Source: Solen grandis (lineage: Eukaryota > Mollusca > Bivalvia > Adapedonta > Solenidae). Taken from it: a stretch of DNA of 64,000 nucleotides. The stretch lies in NCBI GenBank assembly GCA_021229015.1, contig CM037788.1:49346497-49410496 (forward strand), in the 5' to 3' direction. Shown piece by piece: positions 1 to 11,400 of the stretch; positions within the stretch are counted from its first letter, which is position 1, and each line of letters opens with the position of its first letter. The notes under the pieces were generated by a model, which was given only the letters and a program-made list of their open reading frames with translations, was not told where the DNA came from and searched no databases. The position numbers and the translations under genes were made by a program.

Positions 1-40
1 ATGATAGTAATGTACCCAGTAGAAACCTCCATGAACCTCT

Positions 41-300
41 GTGGGGCACCTATGGCCAAGTGATTATAGTCCCTGACTTACTATATCTTCACCCCCTCAC
101 AGCTGTGGGTTTGAGTCCCAGTTACGCTCTTTCAAATTTTTCATGTGAAAAAGCCTTCAATTCACAAGACACCTCCCTGATAGTGTAGTGCATGCTGGCT
201 CAACTGGGGCATTTAAAAGTGCCTTGAAGAGCCACCACCTATAATAGAACGGAGCCCTCTTTCCTTGTGTAAAACCCAGTATTGGGATCTGCAACGTATC
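41..300 (+). repeat. tRNA-derived SINE-like element
   Basis: A pol III box-A-like motif (tatggccaagtga, 51-63) is followed by a box-B-like motif (gtgggtttgagtccc, 105-119), about 54 bp away, as in tRNA-derived SINE heads. The flanking gcacctatggcc and tcatgtgaaaaagcc are of the kind seen in molluscan SINEs. I could not place the 3' end. It is not a functional tRNA because no cloverleaf forms around the boxes. Confidence 0.5.
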
Positions 301-646
301 CGATTCAGATTCAGACATGCTGTGTGACTGGAATACTGTCACAATGGTGTAATTCTTAAAGGGAAAAATAGTCTATTCTTTCATTAGATTTTGATCCTGC
401 CATAAGCAGCAATTTTGCCTCCCTATTACTCAATTAAATGGTAAACCATAGAGATGGCAGTTCACCTTGTTTCCCTCATCTCAAATGTACTGATGAGAAG
501 CGTCCAGTATAGAACCTGATCACCCAAGATGTACTTATGAGCTGATCAGGTTTTATGCATTTTGCATTATAGGAAGTTCCTTTATAGCTTTTTAGTTGTG
601 AAGAGATCTCAGATTGATCTGGTTAGAAACTAGTCTTGTGGTTTCA

Positions 647-887
647 CTTTTTAGCTCACCTGAGCACAACGTGATCAAGGTGAGCTTTTGTGATCGCCCT
701 TCTTCCGTCGTCAACTAGTTGGCTTGTTAACACTCTAGAGGCCACACTTTTGGCCCAATCTTCATGAAACTTGGTCAGAATGTTTGTCTCCATAAAATCT
801 TGGACAAGTTCAAAATTGGGTCATGCGGGGTCAAAAAGGAGGTCACAAGGTCAAATCTTAGTAAAACCTTGTTAACACTCTAGAGGC
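647..887 (-). mobile_element. pearl/Helentron-like nonautonomous element, truncated by gap
   Basis: A terminal hairpin of AGCTCACCTGAGC type occupies 653-686, preceded by tttt, followed by gatcgcc and ttccgtcgtc. Beyond it lies text such as 'catgaaacttggtcagaatg', typical of ~160-bp core repeats in bivalve pearl-like elements. The same terminus, in opposite orientation, occurs at 51587-51626 and 54829. The element runs into the assembly gap. Confidence 0.6.
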
Positions 888-987
888 NNNNNNNNNNNNN
901 NNNNNNNNNNNNNNNNNNNNNNNNNNNNNNNNNNNNNNNNNNNNNNNNNNNNNNNNNNNNNNNNNNNNNNNNNNNNNNNNNNNNNNN
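888..987. other. assembly gap, 100 N
   Basis: A run of exactly 100 N. The length is the usual scaffolding placeholder, so real distance and even adjacency are unknown. It hides the left boundary of duplication copy A and any exon 1 of the copy A Hsp70 gene. Confidence 0.98.
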
Positions 988-1002
988 AAAATATAAAAAC
1001 CA

Positions 1003-1244
1003 GGGGCCCGTTTCACTAAACTTCGCACTAATAAAAATCTTCGTAAGCATAAATACACAGACGTAAAATAGTATTTTTCCTGTGAATTTTTCTTTACAAA
1101 AAGTATTGTATTTGTGTATTGTAATATATTGGGTCATCTTTCTTCATGTTTTATTGTGAAAATAAGCCATTAGTACAAAAGTAGAACAGAAGACTTACGA
1201 CTAAGATTATATTTGTTTGTACGAAGTTTAGTGAAACGGGCCCC
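1003..1244. mobile_element. MITE with 23-bp terminal inverted repeats (copy A)
   Basis: The element begins ggggcccgtttcactaaac and ends with its reverse complement (gtttagtgaaacgggcccc), giving near-perfect 23-bp inverted ends around a 242-bp AT-rich body without coding capacity. This is the layout of a miniature inverted-repeat transposable element. The superfamily is not assigned. Confidence 0.8.
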
Positions 1245-2309
1245 AGCACTTACAATCAAAACATAAACCAACTTAAGAAGGACATAAACATATAATTTAA
1301 CTAAAAACAATACCATTTTTTCAAAACTCATGAACTTATACCTTCACTAAGCTGTAGGTATCCGGGAATACCCGATACCGCTCTCATAAATTGTCAATGG
1401 TAATTGAAAACAAATTTAGAAAAATAATAAGCGTCAAAATCCAACGACAGTCGAAAATATTATTTCCAAAACGGCGTCTTGAGTTGACAGTGAATTCTAA
1501 ACAAGCCTGTAACAAGTATGGGGCACATATAGAGACAAATTCTATAAACATCAGTTCTGTGACAGATTGATGTGCAAAATTTAAGATGATCCAAATAAGA
1601 AAAAAACAAAACAAAACAAAAAACACTATCACATTCAAAGTTACAGGGTTCCCACTGGGTTTGTAACTGGGGTGCAGTTACTGATTTCCTTATAAAACTT
1701 TGTATTCTTTCATATGGAGAGTCCCTATAATTTTTGGGGTACATCAGGCCAATTTTGGTGGTAAAAACCCAACGCAGGTGGTAAATGGGTATGCAATTGG
1801 ACTAGATCTACCAACATAACTTGATCATGGGGATTTATCAACATAAAAATGAAAAGAATAACTCAAATTTCATTTAAATTCCAAGAATTGTGAGAAAAAA
1901 AATATTTAATTGAGAAAATAGTAATTTTGGGGAAAATTGTCTGTTTTTGGCAAGGGCCTGGGGAAACCACCTGTAAAAAGTGGTAAAATCACTGATTTCA
2001 GATGAAAAGGATGGAGGTTAATGAAAGCAGATTGTTCACAGATGGTCATTGACTACGACTGTGGGTTCAATTCCAGTAGGACCAACATTTTCCTTTGAAC
2101 ATTTTTTTCTGTAATACACTTAAAAGATTTAGGACTTTTTACCGGTAAATACATTGCTTTATTTTATATTTATTTCTTGTGTACATAATCATAATATCTA
2201 TAGACGTTAACTGGATACATGATGCTTAGTTTAATAACAAGTATTGCACCTAGTATGTTTGAATAAAGGCTAAAAACAAGGTATTTAAGTGATGCCCTAG
2301 GCTATTTTA
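1245..2309. other. intronic sequence, no gene seen
   Basis: AT-rich sequence, presumably intron 1 of the Hsp70-like gene. Only a tRNA-like box-B motif at about 2038-2100 (gtgggttcaattcc) stands out. It has the counterpart 29980-30040 in copy B and may be an old SINE head. Confidence 0.5.
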
Positions 2310-2995
2310 ATAACAGTGACCTTGACCCTTTAGACCTGAAAATGTTCAAATGGTTCCGATCTGTTGTATAATTAGGTCACAAGCCTAGAGTTTAGATATT
2401 TGATGTGTGGCTTTGTCTAGTAGACCTCTACCAAGTTTGTTCAAATCATGACCCCAGGGTCAAAATTGGCCCCGCCCCAGAGGTCACCTGATTTGACATA
2501 GAGTTTTAAATGAAAAAAACAAACATTCTTTTCAGAAACCACAAGGCCTGGAGTATAGATATTTGGTGTGTAACATTGCTTCAAGGACATCTACCAAGTT
2601 TGTTGAAATTATGGCCCTTGGGTCAAAATTGGCTCCACCTAAGGGGTCACTTGATTTTACATAGACTTAAATAGGAAAACTAGCAAAAATCTTCTTGTCA
2701 GAAACTAAAAGGCCTGGAGTTTATATATTGGGTATGTAATATGGACTAGTAGACATCTTTCAACTTTGTTAAATTTTTTGCCCGGGGTCAAGTCACGACC
2801 CATGGGTCACTTGATTTTACATATAGGCTTTCATCGGAAAAAACTAGAAAAATCAACTTATCAGAAACTAAAAGGCCTGGAGTTTAGACATTTGGTGTGT
2901 TACATGTATCAAGTTTGTTCAGATCATGGCCCTGGGGCCAAAATTGGCCCGACCCAGGGGTTACTTAATTTTACATAGACTTATATAGGAGAGTC
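2310..2995 (+). repeat. pearl-like core, four ~160-bp tandem repeats (copy A)
   Basis: The phrase ggcctggagttta-gata recurs at about 2393, 2546, 2712 and 2875 (spacing 153, 166, 163). Each unit also carries 'caagtttgttcaaatcatg', 'ggtcaaaattggc' and 'ggtcacttgattttacata'. This matches the ~160-bp core-repeat organisation of bivalve pearl elements. No terminal hairpin is visible, so it is an internal fragment. Confidence 0.7.
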
Positions 2996-3244
2996 TTTAA
3001 AAGATCTTGTCTGAAACCACAAGATCATGAGTTTAGATATTGATATAGCTATGACCATTAAAATTTGGACCGCAGGTACAGTTTTTATGTGGAATTGCAA
3101 TTATTTTGCTGTACTTCTTTATAGATTTTGTATTCAGTATGACTGTTACATAAAAGGCAATGAAGGCAATATTTCTCAGGTGAGAGATTCAGGGCCATCA
3201 TGACACTGTTGTTGTTTTTGTTATTTTTTTAAAGCATTACTCAT

Positions 3245-3545
3245 GCACTATGAGACATATAACCTTGAAACTTCATAAGTGAAAAGACCTCACAAAGGAG
3301 AATTGCAGTGCACATGAACCCATATTCTGCAAATAACATTTTTGGACTAATTGTTCATTGTTTAATTTCATTTTCAATAAAGTTTTGTATGAGACATATA
3401 ACCTTGAAGCTTGAAGGTAGGTAGACATTATGGACAAGAATTGCAGTACACTAGAGCATAATCCATTTCCAATGTTTCTTGTTGGAGTTTTTTCCGCTTT
3501 TATACAATTTTGTATCCTTGAGATAACTCCAGTTTGACTCATGCT
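3245..3545 (+). repeat. ~139-bp tandem repeat, about two units (copy A)
   Basis: The motif gagacatataaccttgaa occurs at 3252 and 3391 with similar downstream text (gaattgcagt, agataactcc). Copy B (31136-31570) keeps an additional partial unit (31437-31565) that is missing here, consistent with deletion between direct repeats. Confidence 0.65.
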
Positions 3546-3789
3546 ATAGAAATAAAATTCCAGTTATGGAAAGAAATTGATAAGAGGAAGTGTCACACAC
3601 GAGGTCCATAACTCTATACGGAACTTTAACAATATAGTCAACCCTTTAACTTAAACTATTTGCATATGTCACTGTGTGCCTTAGTGTATTTGTGTGTAGA
3701 AACATCAGTTTTCTACGAGAACAAATCTCTAGTTTAACTTTATATTCTTTTGGACACTTGTATAAATTTAATCTTCATTTCTTTTTTAG

Positions 3790-4043
3790 CTGGAAGAAAA
3801 CGAAGCTTAATACTTGCAAATATACTGCAGTTTGTTACCAGTTCTGATGGAGAGACAGTGTTGGGGTTTAAAATACAGCCCTCATTGGTATTCTATAAAG
3901 TGACACAAGGCTTCCTTCCTAGCACTTGTGTAAATACTTTAACACTGCCACGCCCTTCTCTAACAACAAAACTTTTTCCTCAGCCAGAACTGTTCAATCT
4001 GTATGGCTATGCCTTTTCCAATGAATACTATGGTTTACAGTGA
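3790..4043 (+). CDS. terminal exon of a HECT-domain E3 ligase-like gene (copy A)
   Basis: An 84-residue terminal exon begins after a tttttag acceptor (3788-3789) in phase needing one upstream base, and ends at TGA 4041-4043. Its protein shows the HECT C-lobe signature: ILQFVTSSDG, then VLGFKIQPSLVFY, then STCVNTLTLP. The Cys of STC sits where the ubiquitin-accepting catalytic cysteine lies in HECT ligases. After it come about 35 residues ending in YGLQ. Resemblance is to the G2E3-like, multicopy HECT proteins of invertebrates and fish (from general knowledge). No N-lobe exon is visible upstream. It is therefore either the end of a nested gene or an exon fragment moved with a transposon. It converges tail-to-tail with the integrase pseudogene downstream. 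Domain assignment is fairly sure; function is unknown. Confidence 0.6.
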
Positions 4044-4656
4044 ACACTTTATCCATATTAATGGCTATTTCACTATAGTTGACCCCTATCATGTTTTAAT
4101 ATGTTAACGGTATATACCTATCAAAAGCATATATAAGTAAAGCAATGTGTGTGTTACCTTTAGAGAGTAAAGTTATGCTTATTTTATAGTTCACAAAATT
4201 TTATGCAAAAAAAATCAAAAAAAAAATCACTTGTTCTGTGTGTCTCACAATTTTAGGCATTCTGCTGTCTCACTTCATTTTATGCTGTTTAACATTAATA
4301 TAAGAGTTAAAGAAAAATATTCTAAATTCGAATTTGGTGTATATGTTTTATGTGAAACAGCTGTTAACATGTTGTCTCATTGAAAATTCACACTTCCTTC
4401 AAAATCTTTAACCTCCTTACTTTGAAAATATCAACGTGTCAATAAAGTTCATTTTGACATTCAGTTTATCGAAAAAAATTAAAGTTAAGCATCCTTTTAG
4501 TAGTTTTACACCAGTTTGTTTTCAATAATTAACCATTGTACATATCCTGAAGGTTATCGTATGCTTAGACATAGTTATCACTTGTGCAAGTGATAGCTAC
4601 TGCGTGTGCATCCAGAAGGTATCAAGTTTGCACACTATGGTTATCATGCGCGCACC

Positions 4657-4660
<4 letters not shown>

Positions 4661-4690
<30 letters not shown>
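4661..4690. repeat. (AT)n microsatellite (copy A)
   Basis: About 15 AT dinucleotides following cgcgcacccg. The counterpart in copy B is 32680-32712 with slightly different length. Directly after it (about 4708-4760) is a short fragment related to the SINE tail at 6320-6370. Confidence 0.9.
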
Positions 4691-4693
<3 letters not shown>

Positions 4694-5047
4694 TCTTTTT
4701 AATTTAAAAAAAGTCAGTGGTTCTTGGATTTGGCCATTACTTGAACCCACAAAATTCAGTTCCATTGTCATATAATAGTAACCTACGACTGGACCTCACT
4801 GCCCTTATGCTTGATAAATGAAATTGATAGAGTCTGAAACTGTAAAATTGGCATTTTAAATATAATTAAATTTGGCTGAGACCTTGTAGCCATAAACATT
4901 GCTTCTAATTAAGTGAGTTAAAATGATGTGAATGACCGAGGAGAGAATATAAAGTGAAAATTTAGCTTCAATATTCAAAGGAAATAATTCTAAGACTTAC
5001 AGATCAGATATACCCATATTCATTTAAATATTACAGCTATATATAAA

Positions 5048-5240
5048 GCTACTACGTGCGCACGTAATAGCTACTACATGCGCACGTAAAACTACTTCGT
5101 GCGCACGTAATAGCTTCTACGTTCGCACGTAGAGCTACTACGTGCGCATGTAATAGCTACTACGTGCGCACGTAATAGCTACTGCGTTCGCACGTAAAGA
5201 TACTATGTGCGCACGTAATAGCTACTACGTGCGCACGTAA
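5048..5240. repeat. palindromic CpG-rich minisatellite (copy A)
   Basis: About nine ~21-bp units of the form acgtgcgcacgt + aatagctact. The core ACGTGCGCACGT is a perfect 12-bp palindrome and holds several CpG, in strong contrast to the AT-rich surroundings. Variants include acatgcgcacgt and acgttcgcacgt. The array abuts the 3' end of the integrase-like reading frame (5267). Confidence 0.9.
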
Positions 5241-5266
5241 TATAAAAATTATCTTCCATGTCCCCT

Positions 5267-7195
5267 TTATGCCACCGTATGGATTGGATCGAGAATATCT
5301 AGAATGTTTTCATCTTCCATAAAACTAAAAAGTGTATAGTAGTGCATAAGCACACCGTCATAGACATCTCGCCAGAGTCGTTCAATGCTTTGATTGTGGG
5401 TACTCTTGCCTGTAAGAATTCCACCACTACCCCGTTTTTCGTACATGAATTCTGCAATTTTAGCATTTTCCATTCCCATATCAGTGCGGACACGACAAGG
5501 TGTGCCATACACGTTTGTTCCTTCTATGAATACATCAAAGAGTGAGTCGGCTCGGTTGTTGTCTAAGCATTTTAAGACAGTGACCATTCTACTGAATCCA
5601 TCAATAGCTCCGGCAATAATGAATCCCCACCTTATAAGTTTATGATTGGTATCGAAATGCCAAATTTCGTTCGGATACCGTGTATGGTAGATCCGTTGGT
5701 GAAAACGACCAGTCCGTCTTTTTGCTAGTCCATATTTGTCATGCATGCGAAGAATATCTCGAAGGCGGTATCTTTCAACCTAATAAAAAGTTGATTGATA
5801 ATTTAAGTTGTTCCGTGTAAGAAATAAATGATGTTGTTTACTTCAGGGTTAAAGCACAAAAGAAACAAAAAAAAACAAAAAAAAAAAACAAAAAATAATT
5901 TCGAGTATGGCCTTTCAGGCAGTATCCGCACAAGCATCATCCCTTTATATGCTGAATTCCGATACATGTATTTTCTCCATAAATGGAGACATAACAATAT
6001 AAGGCTCACAAATGTTCATTTTATTTTAAAAACTGTAAAGTCGGTGAGCGTGCTCACGAAACTTAAAGACTGTAAGATGCATTTTTTTAATTGTTAACAT
6101 ATGTATGTATTATACTATAGACATGAGCGATTAAGAACAGTAGATTCCTTAAGATGACAGAATACAAATATACAAAATCCAACAATTTGCTAAAGAAAAA
6201 GGCCAAATCGAATCATAAGATCTATACACGCATTCGGGCACTGTGGACCAGTGGTTGCGGATCCAGAGGTTGGTGGTTCGAGTCTCATTGGGAGGAAATA
6301 AGTTCTTCAAAACATACTAATCCCTCTCAACGGTTCTTGGGTTGGGCCAGTACTTTTAGCTTTTGAAGGCCATAAAAACTATTGCTTCAACCAAACTGGA
6401 AATGGATTGATATAAGGAATTAATCGTTGTTGATGAACCGTGTTGGGTTGATTAAGGTGTGGCGCTGATCCCTGTTTTGATAATCATTCGACTTATACAT
6501 TTATAGGCCCCGATTGATATACTCGAGGTCTGATTAGGCATTTGACAGTCCATAGTTTACATCGGTAATATTTGGTATGTCTGCCTATATGTAGACAGGG
6601 AAATATTTATAAAAAACATAGTCATAATATATTCATTAAATGTGAGAGGATAATGACTAACGTTTTTTTTTCTCTTTAAATTAATAAAAAGATAATGTTT
6701 TCTTACATTTACATTTTTCTGACGTAGGATCTCGGTCAACATCCGTTATCCAGATCTAGGGAACTCCTGAAGGGTCTGTTTCACTATTACAGTCAGTTCC
6801 TCATCACTGATTTCTGTGAAGTTTAATTTACTAAGTCCAAACATGCGCATGCGTCTATATATAGTAATTTCAGAAACTCTCAGTAATTGAGCAATTTCAC
6901 TTATTTGAAACCCAATACCGATGAGTAATTCTAGGTTTTCCTTTGGTATCAGGTATGAAGGCGTTCCACCAAAATTGCTTTGATGAGAGATGGGTTCCGT
7001 AGACCCGTATGGAACACATGCTATCCCTAATCTCATTATTTCTGCTCTGTCTCTCAAGCCAAGACAGTTCATTTCATACAACGGCATCTTGCAAACAATG
7101 TCAGGTGTTATCTTTTCCCTGGAGAATAAACTTTCAAGATGTTTCAATCCAATTTTATGTAAAACGTCGTCCATATTTGCTTTCGCATCAAGCAT
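5267..7195 (-). pseudogene. broken SAM/HTH/rve-integrase gene (copy A)
   Basis: Two exons read leftwards. Exon 1 (7195 to about 6707) encodes a SAM-like domain (about residues 8-55), then a helix-turn-helix (SEIAQLLRVSEITIYRRMR). An in-frame TAA (6743-6745) interrupts it after FPRSG, and the frame resumes with RMLTEILRQ up to a donor (aat|gtaaga). Exon 2 starts at 5779 after a ttattag acceptor in matching phase and encodes an rve-type integrase core. Acidic residues fit D,D,E: WHFD, RTDMG and SIERLW, spaced 56 and 32. The protein stops at HTVA by the minisatellite, earlier than usual for the family. It resembles transposon-derived integrase-core proteins common in marine animals. The shared stop and truncated end indicate a dead copy; the transposon class is not assigned. 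Confidence 0.75.
6232..6372 (+). repeat. tRNA-derived SINE (copy A)
   Basis: A box-A-like stretch (gaccagtggttgcgg, 6246-6260) and a box-B stretch (ggtggttcgagtctc, 6270-6284) are followed by a ~80-bp body ending ttgaaggcc. The A-B spacing is too short for a working tRNA. A related tail fragment lies at 4708-4760. It sits in the intron of the integrase pseudogene. Confidence 0.6.
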
Positions 7196-7381
7196 TAAAC
7201 ATAAGATCGTGATTTTAAAACCGCACTGTTCAATAAAATATTACGTGGTGGAGAATATTTGTGAACAGGATCTTCTCGTATTTTTGTAAAAATGCATTTG
7301 TCATTTGTCGTTTGGACAAAAATAATATAACATTTTAAGAATTCAGTTCAACGCACACTTGACACCATTCATTTTATTCAA

Positions 7382-7718
7382 GATAGCATGTCGTTTGAAC
7401 AAAACAGAATACCGTTTTGACAAGACATCATTTCGATTTGATAAGGCAGCATGTCGTTTGAACAAAACAGAATACCGTTTTGACAAGACAACATTTCGAT
7501 TTGATAAAGCAGCATGTCGTTTGAACAAAACAGAATACCGTTTTGACAAGACAACATTTCGATTTGATAAGGCAGCATGTCGTTTGAACAAAACAGAATA
7601 CCGTTTTGACAAGTCAGCATTTCGATTTGATAAGGCAGCATGGCGTTTGAACAAAACAGAATACCGTTTTGACAAGAGAACAATTCGATTTAATAAGGCA
7701 GCATGTCGTTTTTTTAAG
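7382..7718 (+). repeat. 63-bp higher-order satellite, about five units (copy A)
   Basis: Five copies at a strict 63-bp period (tcgtttgaac at 7391, 7454, 7517 and on). Each 63-bp unit is itself three 21-bp subunits: acagaatacc...gacaag, acaacatttc...gataag and gcagcatgtc...aacaaa. Because 63 is divisible by three, frames on both strands stay open here. I regard those as by-products because copy B breaks them. Confidence 0.93.
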
Positions 7719-7949
7719 GATATGTTGTTTTAACAAGACAACAATCGTTATAGAAGACATCATGTTGTTTTAACAAGACAGCAAGTCGTTATATAGAAGA
7801 CATCATGTTGTTTTAACAAGACAGCAAGTCGTTATATAGAAGACATCATGTTGTTTTAACAAGACAGCAAGTCGTTATATAGAAGACATCATGTTGTTTT
7901 AACAAGACAGCAAGTCGTTATATAGAAGACATCATGTTGTTTTGATAAG
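7719..7949 (+). repeat. 43-bp satellite, about five units (copy A)
   Basis: Each unit joins a 21-bp block (acatcatgtt...aacaag) with a 22-bp block (acagcaagtc...tagaag). A variant lacking one 'ta' is 41 bp. This is the unit that is massively expanded in copy B. Confidence 0.93.
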
Positions 7950-8480
7950 TCATCATGTCGTTTTACAAGACATAACGTTGTCTTGATAAAAAGGAATGTC
8001 CTTTAGACAAAAGAACACATTATTTGACCAAAAAGCATATCGTTTGGACATGATACCATGTCGTTTAGACAAAGAAGAATTTCATTTGAACAAGATATCA
8101 TGCAGCTTCAACAAAGCAATCGTACAGACTTCACATGATATAATGTTGCTTTGAAAGGAGATCAGGTCATTATGACACGATAGCAGATCGTTTTGACTAG
8201 ATAACACATACCTGGAGCCTGACATTACGATATTTTGACATGATAGAGCTTTGATATGACAAGATATCACATGCTGTGTACATGAAGAAATTACGTATGG
8301 CAAGATCACATCGTTAATTGACAAGATAAAACAATCAGTTGGTCGGTTAACAGAGTGATTTGACAAAACAGCATATAAATTCGGGAAGATGAATAACACT
8401 TTGACAGGATGGCATATTTACCTGACAAGAAACTATATATTTTATACAAGACAACATAGTATTCGAACAGCACAACTTGT
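7950..8480 (+). repeat. degenerate ~21-bp repeat array (copy A)
   Basis: Successive ~20-22-bp blocks ending in -gacaag/-aacaag/-gacaaa and starting -atcatgtcgt- can be followed to about 8480 with rising divergence. They look like the ancestral, unhomogenised form of the 63- and 43-bp units. The counterpart in copy B is 41814-42228. Confidence 0.75.
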
Positions 8481-11400
8481 ATTTGAACTACAGAAGACAG
8501 TCGCGGCGTTCCATACACTACTCGTATTTAGTTTATTATATTACCCGTCAAAGCTGTGCCCCTCCCAGAATACATCAGCTCCTAATATTTCTCATGTTTA
8601 CATGGCGTGAGTGTTTATTTACTATGTATGGTTGATTTGATATACCCACACACACCTTTTTAGTAAGTATGAGTGCATGTTTATGTGTCTGAGAGTTTAA
8701 TTATTTGTTTGTTGAGTTTAACGTCCCTTCAACAGTATGTCACTAATTGTTGTAAAACAAGGTTAGCGAATAGTGCTGGGCATTTACTTTGTGCTGAGGC
8801 GTTGTATGTTCAATAAATTTAGTAAATCAGCGCATTCTTCTTTATTTTTGTAATTAAAATATACTTTTTATTGTGGAAGTGTAAATAGACATAATGGTCT
8901 GATTTTCATGATGGCGCTGTATCATAATTCAGTGACATTCTTCTCCACCGTCAAGAAACCCAAATATTTAAAAATCTGAGCCATCTGATTTGCTATGAGG
9001 AAATTCTTTGAACTGCTGCGGAATCATGTTACTTGCTTTCATCATGACAACAGGCGGTCGCATTGGTCTCTGCGTCATCTTGCGCGTGAAATTTGGGTAG
9101 GTTATGTGTGGTACATGTCATTTGATGATGAATTTAGAAATTAACTGACAAAAATATAAAAAAGTAATCATGATAATAATATAAACACAACATTTATAGT
9201 GCCCTTTCTCGCGAGTTACTATTTAGTATCAGTTTTGGCAGGCAACTTATGGTTTCTGGTTTACGTTTACATCCCCTAAGTTTAATACCGAACAATAATC
9301 AAAGCGCACAATGCGCTGAGAGACGGCGACGGGATTAACATTCTAAATCCAGTGTTTCTGAAGTTATTGCAGCAATCACATGACGACAAAAACTCCATCC
9401 GCTGTTGCTACAGAAGTTCTGTTTGTAACATAATAATCCGGAGTAAAGGTCATGAACCTTTCATTCAAACAGAGCTGCATACCTAAGTAGGTCATTCTCT
9501 TTCTCTAGTGCTAGCGAATTGACCAGGTATTTGATTATTTAAGATACTAGAATGTTTGCCTGTCAAAGTTAAGAAATGCCCTGGGAGGAATCTAACTCGC
9601 CATCATGCAAAATATTGTGTGGACTACTTTAGGTCAATTACATACATACGGAGCACTACTTTTTCTTTTTACAGGAGTCGATCTTCATGTACGTAAGATG
9701 GGTTGCTGTTCTGGTTAAGAAATGTCACGGATATTTTTTTCACGCTTAAAATTGATGCTTCCAGTGCAAAATAATGGCAAAAGAAAACATGTTAACAAAC
9801 AGTAACACACTAAAAGCGGTTACGGTTATGATTTAAACGTCTATGTAACATATTCCATTCGTATTCGTTAGTGCAGAATCGCATTGCATGGATCCGCACT
9901 AAGCGCGGAGAGCTACAGTTAAAAATGTTGTGGAAAATATGCAAATTAGCAAGGCCTGATTTCATTCTTCAGCATTAGACGGCTATCGCCGTCTAAAAAG
10001 GATACAATAACTATAATTACATATTCAGTTAAGACGAACCTAGCTAATCGAGTCTATTCTTTGAATAGTCAATGGTTCAGCCTGTATAAGGAATGTTTCA
10101 TTTGGTTTGAATTTGGTTAAAAAACTGCTGCTACATACCCATATAATAACCTTTATATGTAAAAAGTAGTAGTAATATATATCACCCAAACTATGAGACA
10201 TGGATTTTATCTCACTCACAGAACACTGTCTTTCACTGTATTTTAAAATCTTTTCGTGTTCTTCTCCATATAAAATTATTGTACACGATAATATGACGTT
10301 AGATAAATATATAAAATTATGGGGGAAAAAAAGGCAACAACAAAAAACATTTTAAATGAGAGCAACAGAGAACCTAGTATTGCAAATATTGAAAGATCGA
10401 TGATGGCGCTGGGGGTGGTGTGGGGGTTGATGCTGCATATGTAGTTCTCTCCTACTGATAATCAAAACGTGTAGAAGACTTAATGAAAGCATGTACAACA
10501 TCAACGAGCCTTGTCCACATTTGTGTACCCGTAATTTGTGATATCGTTCTACTTTCGGTTTGGCGATATCCCCTACGAGGCGTGACAGCCAGTACCAAAA
10601 ATAGCATGTCGCGCCGAGCGGCTCATTGATGGGACTAAAGATTACTGTCACCAAACTACTGAATCCAGTTAGTGCCACTTTAAATGTCACGTAACGCTCT
10701 ATGAAGACGATCGACATTTATTGCGAAATTTCGTGAAAAATGAAAGTACAACGCGAATTTGCGCGCTATTATATCGAATGTCGTGTCGCATTGTCGCTTC
10801 ATCTTGTGGTGTTCCGTTTTCAATTGTCATGCGTCGCCTTCACAAAGCAGCACACGAAATTGAACATGGCATGCATTAACTGGATTCCGTAAATCTTTAA
10901 ACAAACGAATCAAACCTTCTTTGATAGCAGTAGCATTTGTACGGTGCATAACCATATCGGTGGGCTCTGCAGATATTGCTATATCGTAGGCTCTTTGCAT
11001 TCGTACCGGCCATTCTCTGCCAAAAACATAGACTCACGATGGACAGAGGGAAAAAAATAGTTTGACAATTAATCCCTTGTGCCAAACACGACCAATGGCT
11101 TTGCTGATATCACAGAAGATCGCACTGGCTTCATTTCCAGTGTCAACAGTTGAAGAAATAAAATACAATGTAGCTAATTGGCAGTTAAGTCACCTCTTAC
11201 AGGCCGGTAATTAGAAAAAATGATTGATCCCCATATTTAAGTATAGGGCAAACATAAGATTCTGTCCAAGAGGATGGCGCTATACCTCTATATATCGATA
11301 TTTTCTTGAACCGATGATAATCTTAAGGTATACGTCCCATAATAGCCATCAATTCCATCAAAGTCATGCATGTTACTTAGGGTCAAATTGACATGTTACG

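Larger units (their letters stand above)
1..887. other. end of left contig, repeats only
   Basis: No coding exon could be supported here. The stretch holds a tRNA-like SINE head near 41-130 and a pearl-like element end from 647 to the gap. Between about 300 and 646 I see only AT-rich sequence. Confidence 0.6.

Noticed and set aside
7343..7733. Long open frames on both strands through the 63-bp repeat, with a repeating RFDK/RLNK heptad-like peptide
   Set aside because: A 63-bp period keeps all frames open by arithmetic. Copy B breaks the frames and no start, splice or family signal supports coding.
7382..8480. CRISPR array
   Set aside because: Repeats are contiguous with no unique spacers, and the genome is animal.
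10352..10717. 121-codon minus-strand frame in intron 1
   Set aside because: Shortened and altered in copy B (44132-44368) and without known motifs.
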